This document shows, piece by piece, positions 1 to 9,964 of a stretch of 64,000 bases of DNA; within the stretch, counting starts at the first letter, position 1, and every line of letters starts with the position of its first letter. A program made the translations under genes and the position numbers. The stretch covers positions 4,254,379 through 4,318,378 of the forward strand of contig OY730170.1 in assembly GCA_963422465.1 (NCBI GenBank). Direction: 5' to 3'. A model generated the notes under the pieces. It ran no database searches, had not been told where the DNA came from, and was given only the letters and a program-made list of their open reading frames with translations. This DNA comes from Lichina pygmaea. Its lineage: Eukaryota; Ascomycota; Lichinomycetes; Lichinales; Lichinaceae.

Positions 1-185
1 GGAGCAACGTGATCCCGTTTCTAGGTTGCCTCGATCAGATCCGGGGAGGAGAAGGGGGTGCGAAAGACTGATACTGTCGTAGCAGTGGTGGAAGGCTGTG
101 ACGCGGAAACTGCACTTACGTCGGCTTTCGTCGCGCCGTCGACGCCTTCCTTGAATTTCATGAGTACGATGTGAACAATGGCCAT
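1..185 (-). CDS. Dabb (stress-response A/B barrel) protein, 5' part only
   Basis: The minus strand starts with ATG at 183-185 and reads MAIVHIVLMKFKEGVDG before a GTAAGT donor (114-119). Exon 1 is therefore 120-185, 22 codons, phase 0. The opening pattern MAIVHIVLxKFK is the first beta strand of stress-responsive A/B barrel (Dabb) proteins, small dimeric ferredoxin-like fold proteins of about 100 residues. The rest lies in an intron and beyond the window edge; a possible acceptor (CCTAG) falls near 21-25 but the next exon is too short to confirm. Family assignment rests on one exon only. The biochemical role of this fungal clade is not known to me. Confidence 0.6.
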
Positions 186-516
186 GGCTTGCCAAAGAAG
201 CTCTCCTCGCGCTGGACCTTTGGTTGCCTGCCCGGTGAAAGAACTACCGGGGATTGTAGAACGGATGAATTTCGAGTATGTAGTCTCACGGTCGAGCGAG
301 TGTTGGTGGTGACGCTGGGAGTCCCAACGGTTTCACTGGTGCCCTCAGTGGGGGGTATGCGATCTTATCTTATCTTATCGACACGGTAGCGATCACTGGC
401 ACCAATAGCCATCAATCCATCTTATCAGATCTCGATGAACGTAATCCCAACCCCCTCCTGCTCGCAACCCTCGGAATGAGGGAGACACTCCGTCCACCAA
501 GGCTCGCGACTCCGGC
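186..516. other. intergenic, divergent promoter region
   Basis: The 331 bp between the start of the Dabb gene (minus) and DSC3 (plus). It holds short TCTTATCT repeats near 362-380. No gene, RNA or clear TATA element was seen. Confidence 0.5.
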
Positions 517-1452
517 ATGGCAGATTTCTCAGAGGGTGGCGACGACGACGAAGCCCTGGACCTAGTGATCCGGTTCGCGACGGCCCTGCCCGATCTGCAC
601 ACGACGATCGAGACGCCGAGCCGGACTTCGGTCGTCGGCCTGAAGTGCGAGATACGCGCTCTACTGCCCGTCGATCTTCGAGCGCGGCGTCTGCGGCTGA
701 TCCATGCCGGAAAACTCCTCGTAGATCGCTCTGCCGTCCGCGATGCTCTGGCTGGAACATACGTCTCGCCGCCGCCGGTACGGACGCGGCTTCACGATCG
801 AGAGCCCGACGACGACGACGGTGATGAGAGCGTCGTCACGTCGCGGAAACGCAAGGGTAAGGCTCTCATGCGGCATGCTGGGCAGACCCGCGAGGCTACA
901 TACATCCATTGCTCTATCGGAGACGTCCTCACTCCGGATGAACTCGAGCGCGAAGCCGCGTCGGTCCGGCCACTCGACCGTTCCGTATCACCTGATATAC
1001 GAGGGCCGGGCAGTAGCAGTGGTCCGTCGTCGTCGTCGTCGACGACCGCCGCCGCCCCACGCGGTTTCGATCGTCTTCTGAGCGCCGGCTTCTCGACGCA
1101 AGAGATTGCCGTGCTACGAGCGCAGTTCCTACAACTACAGTCATACACCCACACGCCCGACACGATGCCCACAGCGGCCGAGCTGCGGCTGCTGGAAGAC
1201 CGTTGGATGGACGATTCGGCGGCGGGCTCGGCGCCGTCCGGAGCGTTCGGTGACGCCGCCGAAGCCGGTCTCGCTCCCGGCAGCGGCCTCGACGACATGC
1301 TCTGGGGCAACGTCCTCGGCTTCTTCTGGCCCCTCGGCGCCATCGTCTGGTTGCTCCGCGAAGATGGTATCTGGAGCAGACGTAGGCAGATGGCTGTCTA
1401 CACCGGTATCCTCTTTAACGTTGCTTTTAGCGTGCTGCGTGTCGCTACCTGA
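517..1452 (+). CDS. dsc3: Dsc E3 ubiquitin ligase complex subunit 3 (DUF2407)
   Basis: A single uninterrupted 311-residue frame. The N-terminal part (about residues 15-80) is a ubiquitin-like fold with the LRLIHAGKLL stretch typical of DUF2407. The middle is low complexity with Ser and Asp runs. The C-terminal domain (about 190-311) contains the conserved GFDRLLSAGFS and DDMLWGNVLGFFWPLGAIVW segments and two membrane helices. Dsc3 belongs to the Golgi/endosome Dsc ubiquitin ligase that cleaves or degrades membrane proteins, including SREBP in Aspergillus and fission yeast. Length fits the family (about 250-330). The start at 517 is the first ATG of the frame and begins just before the ubiquitin-like domain. 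Family call is strong; membership of a working Dsc complex is inferred. Confidence 0.9.
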   Translation: MADFSEGGDDDEALDLVIRFATALPDLHTTIETPSRTSVVGLKCEIRALLPVDLRARRLRLIHAGKLLVDRSAVRDALAGTYVSPPPVRTRLHDREPDDDDGDESVVTSRKRKGKALMRHAGQTREATYIHCSIGDVLTPDELEREAASVRPLDRSVSPDIRGPGSSSGPSSSSSTTAAAPRGFDRLLSAGFSTQEIAVLRAQFLQLQSYTHTPDTMPTAAELRLLEDRWMDDSAAGSAPSGAFGDAAEAGLAPGSGLDDMLWGNVLGFFWPLGAIVWLLREDGIWSRRRQMAVYTGILFNVAFSVLRVAT

Positions 1453-1682
1453 TAATGGCTGGGCAGTATCTAAGGGGCGTGTGAGGGGCTAGGTTCGTCG
1501 GACGACCTGTGGAAGCTGTCTGGTCCATCGGTCGTTGCGTATGGAGGCACTGCCGTCTTGGGCGGGGCCCCTGGGAGTCGTCGTGTGCGTGAACAGTCAA
1601 GGGTCGTATTATTATCATTGCGACTCTCGCGCCACGTATACATGTAACGCCTTTAACACCGTAATGGTACCGTCCAGCCCTC

Positions 1683-2516
1683 CTAACGGAATTTGCTGAA
1701 AATAACAGCAAAGATGAGAAGGACAAGAACGGTGATGATCGCGATGGTGATTATCCGATTCGTAGCCATTCTGTCACAGCAGAGACGAGCGTCAGTATGA
1801 TCGCTCGATACCGCTTATCCTCGTCGTTTCGCGCAAGGGAATGTTTCATTACCTACGAGACATCCCCCGCAGCGTCTTGACGCTCCTATCAACGAAGCCT
1901 TCCGACTCGAGCAGGTTGCCTCTGGCATGCTCTATAACGGACCGCTGAGAGTGTAGATCGGCGAGTGCGCCGGCGCCGATCTGCTCCGTCTCGTTCGCGA
2001 TGCGCTGCGACTCTCTGATGCGATCCGACGATCGACCCAATCGATCAGTACCGGAGAGGAGCTGCTGTCGCTGCTCGAGCTGGGCATCCGAGGTGGCCGG
2101 GTTGTCTGTGTATCGATCGCCGAACAGTGCTTTCCGGTCGTCCGAGAGCGACTTCAGTTTCCGTTTGCCGGCATCGATGTCAGACTCGAAGTTGCGAAAC
2201 CGTTGGTTCACCTTGTTGCGGATCGCAGACGGGATGTTTTGCTTCTCGAGTCGCATTTGATCGATCTGAGAGCGGTCCAACGTCTATCAGCTACCTGATG
2301 GCGGACCGAGTGCGCGGAAAGCCGATCGAATCTTACCAGCTCGCTCGCCTCGTCCAAGGCGTGCTCGGCTTGCCGGATCATTGCCTTGCGAGGTTCCCCT
2401 GACAGCTCTGGAATCTGTTCCAGCTTCTGATTGAGGTCGGCCTGTACCAGTCGTAGATCTGCCTCATAGCTGGTGAACAGCTCCGAACCGGCGTCCGTGT
2501 CCAGTGGGTTCGACAT
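1683..2516 (-). CDS. VTI1: Vti1-type Qb SNARE
   Basis: Three exons on the minus strand: 2337-2516, 2283-1853 and 1770-1683, giving 232 residues. Introns are 2284-2336 (GTAAGA donor, GATAG acceptor) and 1771-1852 (GTAATG donor, ACAG acceptor); phases join cleanly. The N-terminal helical domain begins MSNPLDTDAGSELFTSYEAD, matching the Vti1 Habc domain. The SNARE heptads lie at about residues 130-205 (ETEQIGAGALADLHSQRSVI), followed by SRRMATNRIIT and one C-terminal membrane helix. The membrane anchor sits alone in the last short exon, where a frame-only scan misses it. Vti1 acts as Qb SNARE in Golgi, endosome and vacuole fusion. Yeast Vti1 is 217 residues. Confidence 0.9.
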
Positions 2517-3435
2517 GATGTGTCAGGAGGTATGTAGGATACGTTGTCGACAAGGCCACGCAACGTTGAAGTGACGTCGGCGCGTGTTGTTGCTTGCGTC
2601 AAGAAGCGGCTGACGTAAGCCACAATCAAAACTTCTTACTCAATCCTGGTGGCTTCTTGTGACTAATGAATGCTCCTCGTCAGCTCCGTTAGCTTGATCA
2701 GAAGTATTGGCTTAGGCTAGTCTACCAGTAGCAATGAAAGCCTTGTTCCAATCGACACCTGCGCCTGCTCAATCAGGGACAATGGAATCCCCAATGCCAC
2801 GAATACCAACCATACATCCTTCTCCAACAGAAGGATCTATCCAGCTTGCAAATGCTGAGGAGAAATACCATACGGTGCCGTACGGTAGGAATTGGCTCCA
2901 AGAAACCGTTGGCCGCCACTTGGAACACTGGAACCTGGCCACCCCCATTTGGCAGCCCTTGACGGTCCAAGATGTCCATGATGGAGCCAGTATCTGACCC
3001 CTACGTCCTCTGTCGCTGCATGCCAAACTTTGCATCCGCTGTCTGGTCTGTGACCTGGAGAACGAGCTGTTAAGTCTCCACAACAGACACATCCTCCCAT
3101 CCAGCTCGTCTACGTAGTCATTACATCTCTGATGTAACGCCGGACAGTCTTTTGGTCTGTCCCATTATGGCCCAGCAGCTGTCTCAATGCCACAAGCAGC
3201 ACCCCACTGGCCAGGCACGCCAGCATGTCCAAGAACATCGGTCCCGTGATGTTCGGCTATCTCTGGTGATGACCATAGCATCACGTGGAAGCCTCCACAT
3301 CCGTGATATCAGTACGTAAAGTCCGGACCACGTGGTTTGATATCGGGGCTGTGATAAGTTAGCGGCTGTTATTTTGAACCCGAAATCCATCTCAACCGGG
3401 ATTGGATCCGTTCTCACCGCACCAAGCTCACAGCT
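2517..3435. other. intergenic, no recognisable gene
   Basis: About 0.9 kb between VTI1 and the SGNH-like gene. Several overlapping 70-110 codon open frames exist on both strands, none with a recognisable domain. A minus-strand segment near 3115-3230 reads LRQLLGHNGTDQKTVRRYIR, which might be a relic of a recombinase or transposase, but this is not strong enough to name. Confidence 0.4.
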
Positions 3436-4960
3436 ATGGTGTTTCCATTTCGCCGTTGTAACTCCCTGCCCGCCCTGTCGCGATCCCGCAAGGATACGAA
3501 GAGGTCGTGGGGGCCAGCCAAGCCCGCCCGGAGATGTACCTTAAGGTTCGCTGCTCGGGCTCTCGCTGTTTTTGCAATGATTGCGGTCATTCTGGCCGGC
3601 TCTTACTGCTTTGGGAGTGGAAGTAAGAATCAGCCGGATCGAGTGCCGTTTTCCGGCAGTGCTATGGTAGAGTTGGTCATCCACGGCGCTCCTTGCGCTT
3701 CTGCTTTGATGGTGCTGTTCTAACATTGCCTCTCAGTTACTTTGCGCATTTCGAAGGCCGCCAGGACTGCGGCGTTTCCTCGCTGGACATCTATCTCCCT
3801 CCGGTCAAGCGCGGCCGCCATGAGCTCGAGTCTCTCCCCTTTTGTAACAACCGCGAGGCTCTCCTCGGTGCAATGAGTGGCGGGGGCAGGCATGGCTTTG
3901 ACGTACCTTTCGTCTCGAAGGGTATCCCTCGGTGTCTTGTCCGTCCGAAGAGAGGACTTCTGACCCCGACCAGGCTGCCACCACCGCTGGTACCCTTCCC
4001 ACGAGATCTGCATGATCCTGGAACGCTTCGACGGTGTCGTCTTCATTGGCGATGGCCTGGTGCGAAACATCTACGTGGCCTTCAATTCCTTGCTCCGCCA
4101 GAACCTCGCTCTCGGTGGCCTCAGGCAATGGGACATGGACAGTGCCCAGAGCGCTTCTTGCAAATGTGAAAATCAGTTCATCAAGCCAGAATGTTCCGGA
4201 TTCGCTGTGACCAGCAGCGAAGAAGTTACAGCCAATGGTCCCAGGCGTGACCACTCAAGCCCATATACTTGTGGCGGTATGTCTTGCCGACAACAACATA
4301 ACCGATTCTCGAGACGAGGCGCTCCATGGTCGTCAGGAATAGTTCGAAAGCACTGACGGATCCCAGGTACTCACCACGTGTATCTGCCTGTCTCTGGCTC
4401 CCCAGCGTCTGCCGATGCACGGAGGACTTTGAGCAGAATCTTGGGTGCCAAACCGGAGTCGTACAAGCCAATCCCGGTTATTCATTCCGTGTCCCTCGGT
4501 GGCTCGCTCTCCTGGCAGACGGCGACCGCATCTATGGAAGAGTGGCTGGATCTCGCCGACACCTTTGTGGAAGCCTCTTATCGCCAGGTTCCGTTCCTTT
4601 GGCTTGGGCCTGTTGCCGCCGGGCACCTGAAACCGCCTGGTCAGATCTTGAGCCAAGGAAACAATGCGGTATGGCGTTACACCGTCGAGATGGCCAGAGA
4701 GGCGCGTGAGCGCGGAATGGAGACCTTGGGCCTCTATAACATGACGTTGCAGGCCTCGAGCTGGGATGGCACTTCTTACGGTGAAAGGGTGGCCCTGGTG
4801 CAGGCAATGATGGTGAGTCTCGACATGTCGCTTTGGACTTGATAGGTCCTAAGAGCATGTTGTGGCAAATGATATATCGAATGATGCTATTCAAGGTGGC
4901 TGATACTTGCTGTTGGGTGGGTAGGTGGTGAATTGGCTTGCGAGGCTTGAGACGACCTAG
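3436..4960 (+). CDS. SGNH/PC-esterase-like type II membrane protein (tentative)
   Basis: The N-terminus from 3436 is basic, followed by one membrane helix (FAARALAVFAMIAVILAGSY), as in Golgi type II proteins. Three later introns are clear: 3922-3973, 4277-4366 and 4813-4924. They join segments reading GGRHGFDVPF..CHHRWYPSHEICMILERF, VVFIGDGLVRNIYVAFNSLL and SPYTCGGTHHVYLPVSGS, and the protein ends AMMVVNWLARLETT (stop 4958-4960). The FIGD..L..IYxAFN block resembles block I of GDSL/PC-esterase enzymes, but the usual Ser position reads Gly (GDG). The later SYKPIPVIHS and GQILSQGNNA blocks look conserved. The junction between the membrane exon and the 3737-3921 exon is unresolved: the two frames differ and several splice pairs fit. 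About 430-450 residues. I recognise the pattern as a conserved fungal family, but its reaction is unknown. Confidence 0.65.
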
Positions 4961-5832
4961 ATCGCCTTGCATCCAGTGTCTCCAGACCAATGTATCTGGT
5001 AAGAACGACGGCAATCAGCTGCAAGGAAGGTGCTCTGTGGGGTAGCTACCTTCCTTTAGTCCAACCATCCTCCTGTGGAAATCAACTACTATAACGATCA
5101 ATGAATTCTCCAAGACCCACTGGCTACAAATATTGGAGCGTGTTTGGCTGACGATCACGTCACTATCTACCCCGAAAAATTTGCGCTGTTAAAATGAAGT
5201 CGCCTGCAATTGACGAGACATCCTACTGAAAACGGCGCCTCTTCAAACTGATCAGTAATAGGTCTACAATCTCTCTCGGTGAAACAGCTATAGCATCAGC
5301 TAATTGGAGAGTCGCCCAACAAGGATTGACTCAGCCTGGCGTCGAGTCCGCTCAGAAACGTTGGTCTTCCAATAAAGACACGCTGGCTTTTGAGCCTCCG
5401 ATGGGCTACAGCCGGTCGTCTCTGAGCCGAGGACTCCTATAGAGGAATACTCCGGCCCACACAACAGACCTCACTTACTAGCATTATATCATCCCTATCA
5501 TTCTCCCGTATCCTACTCCGTGTTCGTCGTTGCCGCCTGATCAAATTCAATGGGCAAGCACCTGTGATATTGCTTCAGTTGAAGCATCCCGGGTGCCCTA
5601 AATTCGAACGAAGCATCAGAACTTACCTGGGACTTGAATAACCCATCATCTTAACTGTAAGTGCACCTCCCGGAAGGTACCAAGCATCATGGTCAAATTC
5701 AACGTTGAGATATTGTCGTGAGCTAAGTCTCGCGTTTTGAAGACATGCTAAACTGGCTGGTCTATCTCCTCAGCGTCGATTCTGGTCTAATTGACACTCA
5801 CGGAGACGTGGCCGAATCGCACTGGAGGTTAG
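4961..5832. other. intergenic, no recognisable gene
   Basis: An AT-richer stretch of 872 bp without a long frame on either strand. A CACTGGAGGTTAG just before 5833 could be a splice acceptor for an undetected upstream exon of the next gene. No RNA gene was recognised. Confidence 0.4.
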
Positions 5833-8259
5833 ATGCCAAGCCACGCGAGCAAGTCTCACGCTGAGCTTATATCTCACTGTCAGCCTCATAACTCAAGTGA
5901 TCTCAAGGAATACGAGATTGAATCCATCATCTTCGGAGATCTCTCAACCAACGCCAGCTTGATCTACGCTCGCACCGTGTGCAACATCCCTCCCCCGTGT
6001 TCTGCACTTGACTCTAACAAGAAAGAGCTTCCGACTGCGGAGCAATCGAATAGCGTTCGACCAACGCTTAATCTAACCCCCCCAGGGATTCGCCGAGTCT
6101 ATCAATCGGGTATGGCAAGCCTCCATCTGGGCTCAGACTAACCTTTCAGAAAATTATTTCGGAAAATGGTCTGGAACAACTTTGCCTCATACCAAAGTGG
6201 CAGATGAGCATCTACCACTCTGGAAGGGAGAATATGCCCTGATCGACGTGGACAGCGATGAACAGGTTGTATCGTTCAGTATGCCGCGTCGAGTCTGTCA
6301 TCACTCCAGCGACAAACACTCATCGGAAGAGCTCGGTTCCGAATTTTCGGAGGCCCGCTGTCGCTCGTACAAACTGGACTCGGTCCCGTCCATCGAAGGT
6401 CTCAGCTTCTACGAGTACAAAGGAGGCCACCAGCGCAGAGGCCGTCCACTGAAACCGGTCTTCGAGCTCATTAAAGAACGTTTCTTGGTGACTTGTTCTT
6501 CAAAAGACAGACATACCGATGATTTATGGGGAGCCACTTGGGCGGGGGCGGATAAGGGATTTCAAGATTGGCAAATGGCCGTCGTAGCCTGGATGTGGCA
6601 GGCCGCTTCCCAAAAGGCCTCCCGCCAAGATCGCTCGGTGATCCTGTCGGTCAAGGGAAGAATTGCTGCCAGTTCTTCCGAGTGGGATCGAACTATGACA
6701 GCAATCTTGTTTCTTTCGTCTTACAGCAGGGTACCAGCCCCCGGACCCTTTCAGAACGCTATGCCTCAGCAGAAGCGACCGGTAGGCGGCGAAGAGGCGA
6801 ACAGGTCGGCCAGTGGATCAAAGCATCAACGAGCTTCGGGTCAGGACAACCGGTACACACCCCCGCAGCCTGTGGGGTGGTCAGAATATGACCGGAGAAA
6901 GGATGGTATGTCTGCCCGTGCGGCTCGTGTCTCGTTAGGCTGAAGCGTTTAATCAAGTTTGACTTAAATAGCAACGCCTTATTACCGTCCGTCTCTCGTT
7001 CTATGCCCTAAACATCTGTTGAGGCGCTTGCGCACTGAAATCATGAGCAACTGGGACTATCTTCGTTACTTCTGGGTTGACGGGATGGAGTTGGAAGCCG
7101 TCACTGCGCCTCAACCATATCAAGGGGGTGCTGCGGACAAATCATACGCCAGTCGTCTACTTACGGATGATGCCATCCTGGGATTCTGTGCCCGGGCGGA
7201 TTTGCGCCGGACAAGCGACATCATCGTCATCTCCTCTTACGAGACGTGGGCCAGCCGTTCGCTGTGCTACTCTCCAGAATCTCTGGCGCGTCGGAGTGCA
7301 CGGACGACTGGACAGCCAATCCCGGACTGCTCTGCGGATCTGCAATCGAAGTTCCAGGGCATTTTTGAGACGGTCTTGTGCCTCGATGGCCTTAAGATGT
7401 GGAAGAATCAAGCCATGGAGGCCAGGGCAATTCAGCTCTTGGAAGCACCTTTCGTCTGGCTCGTCATGACCCTACCGGCCGTGGACAGCTTGGACACACC
7501 CGAGGACAAGCGCTCTCATGTAAAGTCGTCGATGTCCGAGTCCGAAGAGGCTGTAGATGATTTACCAGGGAGCAAGGGCTTGCGGGAAAGCTCTTCGAGG
7601 TTGAACTCCGACGAGCCAACCCATGGTTCATCCAAGTACAGAGGCCGAAGAAGCACAACTTCGACAGAGGTCAGCCACGTCTCAGACGCTACCGATAAGA
7701 GCGAGACTGAGTGGGACGACCGGATTATGGGCGACCTGACAATCGCGCTACTGGGCACCGCTGGCGAAGAGTTCAAGAGGGACGGCAACGCAGCGCATGA
7801 CGGCTCGGGCCGTGAGCGTAGTCGGTCGCAAGGTAAGGCGATTCTGTATCATGCATCTCTATTCACGACAGCATGTCAAAAGTGTATAGACTGACAGCGG
7901 ACCTTTCCTTTACAGATTTGGCGCAACTCAGCAGGTCAGCCCCAACGGCGGAGCTCGTCCGAGACTCGCATGTGCTGCACCTCAAAGAGAGAAGGAAGAG
8001 CGAGGAGCGCAAGATGAAAGAAGAAGGAGAAGAAGGGTGGCAAGACGAGACGAAGAGGAGCGAATGCAAGCCTAGGAGCGCGGAGAAGAGAAAGTCAGCA
8101 TCAATCAGTCTAGCCGCAGTAACGAGTTCGAACGAAGAGAAGCACCGAGCATCCCCGACGAACAGCGAGGAAAGCGCCTCCAGCAAATCGGATGTGGGGG
8201 AGGAAGAGAGCGTCCCCGTGGACGCCAGCAGAGATCGTGAAGGCTGCCGCCCACAGTGA
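5833..8259 (+). CDS. uncharacterised four-exon protein
   Basis: I do not recognise this protein. Four exons join in phase: 5833-6109, 6150-6905, 6972-7832 and 7916-8259, for 745 residues. Introns of 40, 66 and 83 nt have GTATGG, GTATGT and GTAAGG donors and an ACTAAC or ACTGAC branch site in the first and last. Coherent splicing across three junctions supports a real gene. Visible features are a WKGEYALIDVDSDEQVVSFS segment near the start of exon 2, a Trp-rich WQMAVVAWMWQAAS stretch, WDYLRYFWVDGMELEAV in exon 3, a Ser/Asp/Glu-rich region about residues 510-600, and a strongly charged Lys/Glu tail in exon 4. No signal peptide or clear membrane helix. The start is uncertain; an upstream exon is possible. 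It may be lineage-restricted. Confidence 0.6.
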
Positions 8260-9045
8260 GCGACGGACGTCCTACTTCAACTCCGCGCGAGAGATGATTA
8301 CGTGTCATCCGTCCGAGATGTCATGGTGGGGGACCATCTTTATCTCGAAAGAAACGCCTCGAGATGTGGACGTGGACGTGAAACGAGTGCTACGAGGCGT
8401 CGACATAAGAACTTTTACACCGTGCGTCGTTGACTTTCACCATCAAGTTGCCTTTCATCAAGATATCCTTCGTCAAATTGCCCTTTATTAAGGTTGCCCT
8501 TCACCAAGCAGGCACTTCATCAAGGTAGGGTTGCGCGTTCGACAGAAAACCGGCTACATACGATTTACAGTAATTGAACTGGCAGACTTACGTCCAATAG
8601 TACGTCCAAAGTGACAAACGGGGGTTCGATGCAGCCACGTGAAACTCGCTCGACAAGTTGACTCTGATTGATTCGGACATTGTCGATGGTGGTTGATCAG
8701 ACACTTTGTGAATGGTCTTGTCGAAAATGTGGCTGTATCTGTATCTGTAGCTGTAGCTGTAGCTATAGCTGTCGCTGTCGCTGTAGCTATAAAGTGAAGC
8801 TGCAGCCGTATTTTTCCTCTTGGCATGTGTTACACATGTCACACGTGTTACAGGCGTGAAGTGCCCTTGTGTGAAATGCTTGACCCATGTGGAGTGTTCG
8901 ACCTGCGTACGAGGTAAAGGGCTTGACACTTGTCACACCCTCCTCCTCCTTCTTCTTCTCCTCCTCTTCCTCCTCCTCCCTCTTCCCTCTCATCCTTCCC
9001 CTTCCGCTTCATCCCTCATCAAAACGATTGAGCAGCTGAATACTT

Positions 9046-9205
9046 AAGCAGTCAAGCACTCGAGCAGTGAAGAAGCCAAGAAGTGAAGCAGTCAAGCAGT
9101 GAAGCAGTCCAGCGGTTCAGCAGTCAAGAGCAGTGAAGCAGTGAAGCAGTGAAGCAGTCGAGCAATTCAGAAGTCAAGCAGTGAAGTCGTAAAGCAGTCA
9201 AGCAG
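9046..9205. repeat. 8-bp AAGCAGTS tandem array
   Basis: About 160 bp of imperfect tandem copies of AAGCAGTG and AAGCAGTC, with scattered substitutions and a few insertions. There are no unique spacers between units, so this is a minisatellite and not a CRISPR. Confidence 0.8.
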
Positions 9206-9713
9206 ACATATTCAGACATGTACAGAAGGCAGGAGCATCGATTGTTATCATGGCCGTGCCGGCGAGTGACGTCACGAGGGTGGAGATCTGGGATGGTACT
9301 TTTACGGGATGGAGGGATTGGGGTTGTGTGTGGAAAGTAGTACGACTATACCCAGTGCCACTACTGTATCGATTATACACAACATACCTCGTGCCATCAA
9401 CATGCTCACCATCACCACCATCACTCACTATCACTCACCATCACCACCATTACCACCACCATTACCACCACCATCACCAGCAGCAGCAACAGGAAGAATA
9501 AGTGTCAAAGCATCAATTTTGATTGGACTGGCCTTCTCTTTCCTAACCTCTTTTTCTTCTTTTGATTGGCCGAACAAGGAGAACACATGAGACGAGAAGA
9601 AATGGAAGGGAGAAAAAGGGACAATCAAGCACAAGGCTCGGGAAAAGAGAAGAGAGGAAGGATAGAGGGATATCTGCCTGGGACGGTGAGAAGGAAATAG
9701 AGGCGGAGGATGG

Positions 9714-9772
9714 AGTGGGAGTGGGAGTGGGAGTGGGAGTGGGAGTGGGATGGGATGGGATGGGATGGGATG
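9714..9772. repeat. GGGAGT hexamer array passing into GGGAT pentamers
   Basis: Five to six GGGAGT units followed directly by about four GGGAT units. A G-rich strand of this type could fold into a G-quadruplex; that is inference. Confidence 0.8.
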
Positions 9773-9964
9773 AGATGAGAGACAGAGGATGAAGAAGAGA
9801 TGAGAAGGAGGTGATACTCTCGTGATGCCGAACGCGCAGGATTTATGCAGGGAGGGGGGACACCGTGGATGGAACGCAGTCAGAACGAAAAGAGAGTCGT
9901 GCAGATGAATCGTCATGATGGGGAGTAGCAGTCAGGAAAATGGAAGAGAGCTGAAAAGGGCTAC

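Larger units (their letters stand above)
8260..9964. other. intergenic region rich in simple repeats
   Basis: 1.7 kb with no convincing gene. It holds a CTGTAG hexamer tract (about 8735-8790), a pyrimidine tract (about 8938-9000), an 8-bp AAGCAGTS array (about 9046-9205), CAC/CAT-rich sequence (about 9407-9480) and a GGGAGT to GGGAT array (about 9714-9770). Long frames here encode only low-complexity peptides. Confidence 0.6.

Noticed and set aside
3100-3240. LLGHNGTDQKTVRRYIR as a tyrosine recombinase fragment
   Set aside because: Single short match; no Arg-His-x-x-Arg or catalytic Tyr context could be assembled.
5800-5835. GTGGCCGAATCGCACTGGAGGTTAG as a possible tRNA 5' half
   Set aside because: No T-arm B-box (GGTTCGA) or acceptor pairing found downstream.
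8615-8640. GGGGGTTCGATGC as a tRNA B-box
   Set aside because: No matching A-box or cloverleaf arms upstream.
9046-9205. Regular short repeats resembling a CRISPR array
   Set aside because: Units are 8 bp with no spacers; eukaryotic minisatellite.
9431-9916. 161-codon minus-strand frame with PLPLPLPL
   Set aside because: Translation of the GGGAGT/GGGAT microsatellite; no gene evidence.
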